The position numbers were made by a program, and so were the translations under genes. From the NCBI GenBank assembly GCA_958496175.1, contig OY292275.1:16430001-16494000 (forward strand): 64,000 nt of DNA. The letters are read 5' to 3'. The notes beneath the pieces are model-generated. The model saw only the letters and a program-made list of their open reading frames with translations. It was not told the DNA's origin and did no database searches. Positions 52,501 to 61,500 of this stretch are shown here, in pieces. Every line of letters begins with the position of its first letter. Within the stretch, counting starts at the first letter, position 1. The stretch is from Sisyra terminalis. Taxonomy: Eukaryota > Arthropoda > Insecta > Neuroptera > Sisyridae.

Positions 52501-55500
52501 ATTCAAATTATAATCAAGCAGTCTGTTAAATTGCTGTATTAAATATAAAAATGAGGAGTGCGTTTGATGGAGGCTAAGTTACTTGATAGCTGACACATAA
52601 TGAACATGATTTAGTGTTGAGCACTGAGAAAAGAATAACTATAAATCAGAATGATGTAGAAATGAGAAAAGAGCACCAGATATTTGATACAAGCCATACA
52701 CGCAGCCTTTGGCATTAATAACAGCTCTTAAATGACATTGACACATCGTTTATGTGTCTCCAACTAATCCTTTTCTATTATCAAACTTACAGACTATTTT
52801 CTCTATTTTATTTTATTATCTCATGATTATCGCTCGATGTAATTATTAATCTTGAGCCATCTATTAATATATGCATCTGAATATTTATATAATTTATTTT
52901 CAAAAGGGGATTATTGAAATTATAGCTTGACTTTCTCTGTATATTTTCTACGATGAAGATCGATGAAATCGATTTTTTAATAAAAGATTTATGACACAGT
53001 ACCTAATCTTCATGAGTTTTAGACTAAACAAAAATTAAAATGTCCTTTTCTACATTCTAACATTTCGCAGATATTTGAACAGACTAAACTTCCAATAAGT
53101 TTCTTTATTTGTGAGGAAAAATTCCCATTGGATCGATAGTAAAAAAATTCTGATGTCTATGTTACGATGTGTTTTATTTATTACTTGATGAATTTTAAAG
53201 CTCTAATGGTTTAGTTTATCGTATAAAACTTACTTATGAAACCAAAACAAAGCATAAGTTTCATTTGTCTTTAAACTTTAGTAATTTCGATACATTTAAA
53301 CAATATGAATAATTTATATGTTTTCTATGTAGTAAATAAACATTAGACATTGAACTACAGTACTTTTTATTCTGAGTATTTTGATATTGAAATAGGTTAC
53401 TTTTAAATAACCACGAAGTATGGATTCAAGGAGTCAGAACATAATGTCCAAAAATGGTATCAATTTGAGGTCCACTACCGGTAAAGTACGCTACTGTTCA
53501 AAAAGTATTAAAGTGTAAATGACATGGCTGCCGATCCCGACCAAAAATTGCAAGCTTTGAGAATGAAACATATTTGGAGCTATTAGCAAAAAATGATATA
53601 TTATTTTTCTTAGTATGATCTGATACCTATGGAATAGGTATAAAAATTATTGTGAAATTGCATTTCCATTGCATATTTACCATTAAGCAAGAAGGAAGAA
53701 TTCATGATGCTAAAAATTGGTTAAATTATTTATAGCCGAAATTTTCCGAAACAGAACTAACATATTGGGGTTTCCGGGGTAAATTTTAAAATTCCTTGAT
53801 TTTAAAGGTGTACCTTAAACACGATAGGTTTACAGAACACAGTTCGATAAATCCTACACTGCATTACTATTCTTAAGTGAAAATTCGCATTTTTTATTTA
53901 TCTTCCAAAAAAAAAAAATTATCTGGAAGAAGAATGTTACTATCTAGATGTGAAAATACTAGTCCTTAGTAAAATTATTTGTCAATCAAGAAATCTTTCA
54001 GCCTTCCCTAACAGGGTTACTATAGTATTTCAAAATCTGCATTTCTTTATTTTAAAAATCAAAGTTAATTTTTTTCTTGACCCTCACCAACAATAGACAG
54101 TGGATACCCTTGTAAACGGTGTTTTCATTTCCACGATTATTTAATATGTATGTTATTTTTTACAAAACATTTCGTTAATGATGTACTCGAATAATTTTTC
54201 TATACCTCATCCAAAAGAAAATACCACAATTAGAAGATATCATGCACCAAAAAATAGAACAAAACTTTATATTTATTCATCTTTTTTTATTTCCACTTAA
54301 TTTGCACAATATGCCATTGGCAATAATTGCAATTTGTCATCTTGTCCTGCTCTTGAATTGGTTGCGTCCACCAACACTACTCAATATTTATTTATTAATT
54401 AAATTATTTAATTTGATTCACTTTTTATTAATTAGTTTTTATTTGAATTGGTCTGTTAGTTCCAAAATTGAGGGTCTTTTTAGTCTTCTATTCTCGGTGC
54501 TATTGTCGAGCAAATTGAGGGCTAGCTGGTTAGGATGGTTGTCCAGTCTCATTTGGTAACTTTTAGCACGCTTTGAAATAACATCCTTGACTTTATCAAT
54601 TTGAAGATCTTCGTGTATGCGGTCGTTGTTGATATACCATGGTACGCCTATTATTTTTCTTAGAGTTTTGGATTGAAATCGCTGGATGATTTCTATATTG
54701 GAGTGAGATGCTGTACCCCAAAGTTCCAGTCCGTACGTCCAGATTGGTTTTAATACTGATTTATATATCGCCATTTTGCTTTCAATAGATAGTTGCGACT
54801 TGTGTCCAATCAGCCAGTATAGTTATATTTATTCATAAATATAACTAATATATATTTAATTTTTTTTGTACCTGAAACGTTTTTTAGGCATTTTTTCAAA
54901 GGCTTCTTAAGATTCACTCGCATTTTTGGATATCTCTGGCAAAAAAGAGACTCCTACCAGAAACAGTCCTGTGCAACTGTACATTCCTTCATTTACAAGT
55001 ATGTACCTTATCTGAAGTGTGTAGGTGTCAATCTCTAATAGAAGTGAGAAAACCACTGAAAAATTAATTTAGGATCAAAAACATTTAAAATCTTAAACCT
55101 TAATCATCGAGAATATCTTATATTCTTCTTATAAGTCACTATAGGAAATTTAGACTTCCTTTTATTAGCTTAGATATTTATGTTAAGTGAAAAAATTATT
55201 AGGATAATATATTATTTAAAAAAAAATTGGGCAATCACAGTCTTAGCCATTTCTATGTTTCTTTAAGAGTTGGTACTTTCATTCAGGGGTAGATAGATCA
55301 TATTCTATTCATCACATAGCAATTTAAAAGGTACAAATTTGTCCTGTCGAACAATCCTATACATTTATCCAACACATCAATATTCTTAGGTAAAAATGTG
55401 CACGTTTTCTCTATCCACCGTAGTGTTTTCTATACAAATCATAGTCATATACATCAATCCATTCTTCATTATTTGGAATGTTTTTACTTAAAATCTACAA

Positions 55501-58500
55501 GATAATACCTATGTATAAAACTTAATAAATAATAACTAAATAAAATTTTAGAAGAAGTAGAATGGCATTAAATCTTCTGAACAGATCTTTATTAAATTTC
55601 AAAAAGTAATTCTCAATTCAAAAATTTTCAAAGAAAACATAATACAACCAATGCATAGAAGCTTTTCATTAAAGCTCCCAATGCTAAATATCGAAACTCA
55701 ATAATGAAATTCTCAGGTATTTATGTTATCCAAATTTGCACATAAATCAAATTCTACAACTTTTTGTAGCTTTAGATTTAAAGAAAAAAATTCACTGAGA
55801 TTGACCTAGCAGTAGGTCGAAACATTTTCACTATGTAATAAATACCAAAAAGTTTGCACTCCTAACAAAAAGTTAAAGCGATTTTCCTGTGATTATTTTT
55901 GACCTAAATAGGCACCGAATAAGTTCCCGGTGATAATAAAGAAAAAAGAATTTAGAAAATAACAAATGTGGCTAAATCAACATGTATCAAATGTTGGTTT
56001 TAAAATGAACTTGGAATTCTGTTTTCTCCAGCGAAATTTATTAGTGACATGCCTAACCATCTGCTAGACTAGAAACGAACACAAATACAGTGACAGTGCG
56101 CGCAAAGAAGACACAAGAACTGTAAAATATTTAGATAGTAAAGGACAATATGGACACAATGGATTGCTATATGAGCGCTAAACAGTGGGTAGAAATGCAC
56201 AGTGCACAGAGTAGCTTATCCTGGTAATAAGCAGTAGCCGGAATTTATTGTAAATGAAACGCGCAGTATAAACGCATACAAAACATAACGGTCCCTGTTT
56301 CACTCGTTAGATTTATGCCGCTATGTTTAATTCCCGTGAAATTATATCATTTATAGTTTATTATAACATTTTGTTGTTAGGTAAGTATGTAAAGCAGATA
56401 TGTGCTATATCATGCCTCCATACGTGGAAAGGATAGGATTCTAATTCGTCCATCGAAACATCGTCATCTGTGTGAAAATTTTACCCGACCGACCATCATA
56501 TTTTATGTATTCAGGCATATTACTTAATATTAAAGGGTTGTTATGCTTCAATAATTTGTGTCATAATATTTTTGTTTTATGGCTTGATTCATAAATTAAA
56601 TACAGATACCATCGCCGGGATTCAAAGAAAATTAATACACACACTAGTTATGATTTACAAAGATCCCAATCACACACATACACGCGGACCCATCCATTCG
56701 ATAAAAAAAACGCATATAAATTATTTTTCTCTAAGCATGACAAACGTATACTGTATTAATAAACAAATTTCAAATCCAATAAAAATATAATCACATTCGT
56801 TTTATATCAGACAATATTCATGAATCGTAAACCAGGCGTCAAAAAACTGGAAAGAATTTAACCTTCTTAGTACAGTGTTATTTATTGCAAATGTAAAAAT
56901 GCAATAAGAGATATTTGCGTATATAATAATTTTTGCCACAAACTTTCTACTTATGTATTTATTTGTTAATTGATTTCAAACGTATTCAATAAATTATCAT
57001 ATAATTGACATGTTTCTATGTTTTGCTGTTTAATGAACTAATTGCAGTCGAGTAACGAGGAAGTGTTAACTTGTCTTATACAATGAGGGTTCCGTATCGG
57101 TAAAGGTGCATGTGAACGATAAATGTGACCTAACCATTTTTGAAAAAAAAGATTTTTCTAACAATATGCAAATAGTTCGCTGACTTGGGAAGACTTGGGG
57201 TTAAATAATAGAAAATTTGTATGAAAAAAGTTATTAATTAAAACTCAGTACCTATGCAAACTTTTAATATTGAAGGATTAGGTAAGAATTTGTAACTGAA
57301 GAACAGGAAAGATATTTCTTCATGTAAATCACTATGTCAGCATTTAACTCTTTATCACTACTTAATGACTACGCCTGAGACGGTAATCGATTGATTGCGC
57401 AGCGTATCAATACAATAACAGGTAAATGTAAATATCGCACCTGTCGTACAATAGAGGTACAACTCAAAATTGCAAGTTTTAAGTTAGCAAAAGCTTTACA
57501 ATGAGGAAGCCCCCTATTATGTACTTGTAAAAGAAGGGTAACTCTAGTATGTTCCGTCTCCAAATATGCGAGGGTGTTTCTTTATAGGAGTGACTGGTCA
57601 AAAGTGTAGAAAAAGAACTTTATTAACGGTTTCACAACAAGTTCAATTTTTGAGTTGTATCTTTATTCTTTCACGAGTACGATAAGTGTGAGTGAAAACC
57701 AAATACAATAATCGTTGTATCAAATTTGAACTAACTGATTTTTGTCATTTGTTTCAACTAGATTTCACCATTGCATTCAATTGGCAATTTGTATCTACCC
57801 TTCAGTTGTACCCGTCAGTTGTGTTAGTGTTGGGCTGTACATTTTTCACGGGTAGTTACTAGTCATATACTAAATGTGCACATTATATATTCTTTTCATT
57901 TGTGTTATTTATGTATATATCTAAAGACACAAGTGGTAATTGATAGAACAAGTGTATAAAATCGATTATCGATAATCGCAGTTAATCGAACTCGATATCC
58001 GAAGTCATAAGAATCAATATTGTGTAAAAGTTTAAAAAGTAGGTTAAACATAAACTATATTTTCAAAACAGTCATTTGAGCCCCGGAACCCCAACAATTC
58101 TATTTCGAAAATTAAATTATCTCATTAAAAACTATCAATAAAGCAGTGTGATTCCAATAATCAATATTGCATTTTACACTGAATTTAATGTCTCATTATT
58201 TCTTACCAACTTTTTGCAAGCATTAATTATTTTTTAAATTTAATGTATAATTAAAACGCAACGATTAGTTCTTGTATTAAATGAATTCTTAAGAATTCAT
58301 GAGAGTTATGTTAAAGAAATAATCACATATACAAAACATCAAAATGAATCATAATATGCATGAAGAATTAACGACTTTATTAATGCCTTCTTTTAATTGC
58401 TGTTGGTGTAGTGACCGGAATTCGCTCGACATTAAATATCGAGAAATTTAATGCTTAATATTCACGATGAGTTGGAATTACGGGATAAAACCTGGAATAG

Positions 58501-61500
58501 ATCATATAATAGACGAAGAAATATTTAATGAAGTTGAAGAGAATGGATCACACGAAAGGCGTTAAGGTAGCATTTCTGCAGCTGAGCCATATCAACACTT
58601 AAAACAGTCGTTAATATACAAGCACTTAGAGAAGAGAATCTTATAGGTATTAACATCCTCGTGGAACATCATCTAATAAGAGTTGTGTGAAGTGTGTAGA
58701 GAGGTTGCAAATTATGGGATAATACGTTAGCCAAATGTCTACTTGGACTAGTGGTGGAATCGGGTGCTTAGCACAAATCCTAGCGACCAAACTGAACGTC
58801 TTGCTTTATGGCAATTCCCGGCAGCAAATCATGGTGATGATGTCACATTTACCGCTAAGGTGTGCTGTAATGGAGAGTAAGTGACTACTTAAGAAAACCA
58901 CAGACGTCCCATATGTATAACCCATTTTCAGACCCATTACTTTCCGCCATAAACGCGCTATGTTGTCGACAGATTTGCTTATAAGGAGAAATTATTTTAA
59001 ACTCATTTCATATAAATTTGATATTTTCATGAACGCAAAGATACAAATCATGTGAGAGTTTTATTATTTGTTCCCAAAAAAAAAAAAAACAAACTTCTAA
59101 CATCAATTTTATTTATTTCGAAATAAACTGAACTGTTGAATTATAATCTTTTTTTTCCATAACGTGGCGCTCTTCACAAAGAAAGTAATAATATTTTAAG
59201 TTTTTAGGATATATTTCACAGATAATCCGTTTGTATTTTTGAAAGGTGCCCATAAACGCCACATATAAATTAGGTAAGTTGTCTTATTTTCGTTCAAATA
59301 AATCTTTAAAATGAGTCTTTAAATATTTTTGTCATTAATTCATATTCCTGTTTTTGTCTTTAATTTGCCGACATTCAATGAACAAGTAATTATTATTTAA
59401 ATTTATATGCATTAATTCATACATACTCTAAAAATAGATGTACCCACAAAATTTATTACCATTTTTATTGTTTAATCTAACACGTAAATTTTATTAAGTT
59501 TTTATCGCTACTTATTAAGCAACTATAAACTTTGTAAAATATCAAATTAATTTTGATAAAATCATCAGAAAACAATATTTTTATTAAAATTAAATTCAAA
59601 GATAACCATTGTTTTAAATGTCAGAAAATATAAATGTTATTTGGTATAAACGAAAAATAAAATTTCCAAAAAATTTACAGTTTTGATATTTTGAGGAATG
59701 TTGAATTTTTGAGAAGCGAAGCTAGAGGCCATTCAAATAGAATTTACTTCTCAACCTATTATTAATGAAAGCAAAACCCCTCCGGCTTTAGAACAAAGAT
59801 TTAAAAAATCTTCGCATTCGTAAAATATTTTCGATTTAAATGATATGTTTATAGACTTATAATAAATCGTATGAATATTTAATCATAAATCATCAGCTTC
59901 TTCATCTTTGGAGTTAATAAATTTTTGAAACGCTAAGGGTAAATATAGTAGCGGGTGTGCTTTAATGGCAGGTGTATCTATAAATAAGAAGTAAAGACTC
60001 GAATATATAATTAAAATTCATATGCCTAACACAATATAACTATTCCATAGAAGCAATATTGGATTTTGAATGATAAAATATTGTTTTCTGATTTCATCGT
60101 TTGAAAAATATGTGTTGAAACTGTATTAAATACGAAGAAGTTGACGGAGAAAAAAGACCAAACAATTTTCCTAACCGAATAATTTTCAGGAACTGTTTAT
60201 AAGCATGATTTGTATCCAATGGAGAAATATATTAAATAAGAAAAATGAAATTTGATAGTATAATTTTGTACCTAAAGTTTTATAGAAGCTCAGCTTTCGT
60301 GCTTTTGAAAATTAGACGTAATAATTGAATTGAAAAATAAAATACGGAATGTTTTTTTCAACATTTTGAAAATTTTACATTAATTTCAATAACATATTTA
60401 TCTGCCACTTTAATCAAACAACTATCTAAAATAATGGGTAAGGTTAACAATTATTTGATAATCACTGGAAAATAACGGAATATTTTCGGAGCTTTAAACA
60501 GTAAATTTGGTGTAAGATATTACATGGTAGTGGTTGTAAAAAAAAGAACTTTTAAATATATAAATACAACAACTTTACAATAACATAAATAACATAAAAT
60601 TGAGTTTAAAAGAAAAATTCAGTCAAAAAAACTTATACATTTAAGTTCTTATTACATATCCGATGAAATCCTTACATCACATGTTTTTACGAAAGATGTA
60701 CAATTTATTGTACCAGTAAAACTACAGAATCTTTGTTACTCCTTAAATTACATTCAAAATCATCAAATATCTTCTAATTGAAGAAAGAGAATAGAAATTT
60801 TGGAAATAATTCCTACAACGCTATATATGGAAAAAAGCACTTTACCAGCTGGAAAAATGTACCTTCAGAATACAAGAAAGAAATTATCATGAAAAATTTG
60901 AAATGAAATATTAGAAAAAAACGTAGAAAAACATATTGAGAAATCAATGAAAAAATAATGATCATCAGTAGGGTTTGACGGATTTTCAAGCCCAGTTTAA
61001 AAAAAAATGATCTTTTGAACAATTTTTTAAAATTTAAAAACCGATTTTTAAATAAATAAAGAAAACGGGTTCAAAAGTACTTTTTTTAACTTGAAAAGTC
61101 GAAATTATTATGTTATCTGAAATGATAATATCTAGAATATTTCCAAAGTTTATGTGGAAACCGATCCTGATGAAAAACAAATCAAGTGAATCTAGTTACT
61201 TACCAAAGTTGTTTTTTCTTTGTAAAGAAGCAGTGGAATAATCTAATTATAAATTTTCTAGAAAACTCCGACAAAAAAACGTATCTAAAAATTTTAAGAC
61301 CCTGAAAGCTGGATTTTCATAATATGAGGCAACGAATAAAAAAAAAACAAAAACATAGTAGATTTGATATTTGATGTCTTGAAAATAATAAAAGCTCAGA
61401 TACTAGTGAACGAGTATTTGTAATTTCAGGCATCATTGATACAAGGAGTCCGAACGGTATAGGCTTTTCACCAAATTCATGTAAACAATAACAGACCCAG

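Noticed and set aside
54242..54559. 105-codon plus-strand frame
   Set aside because: Antisense shadow of the jockey LINE fragment.
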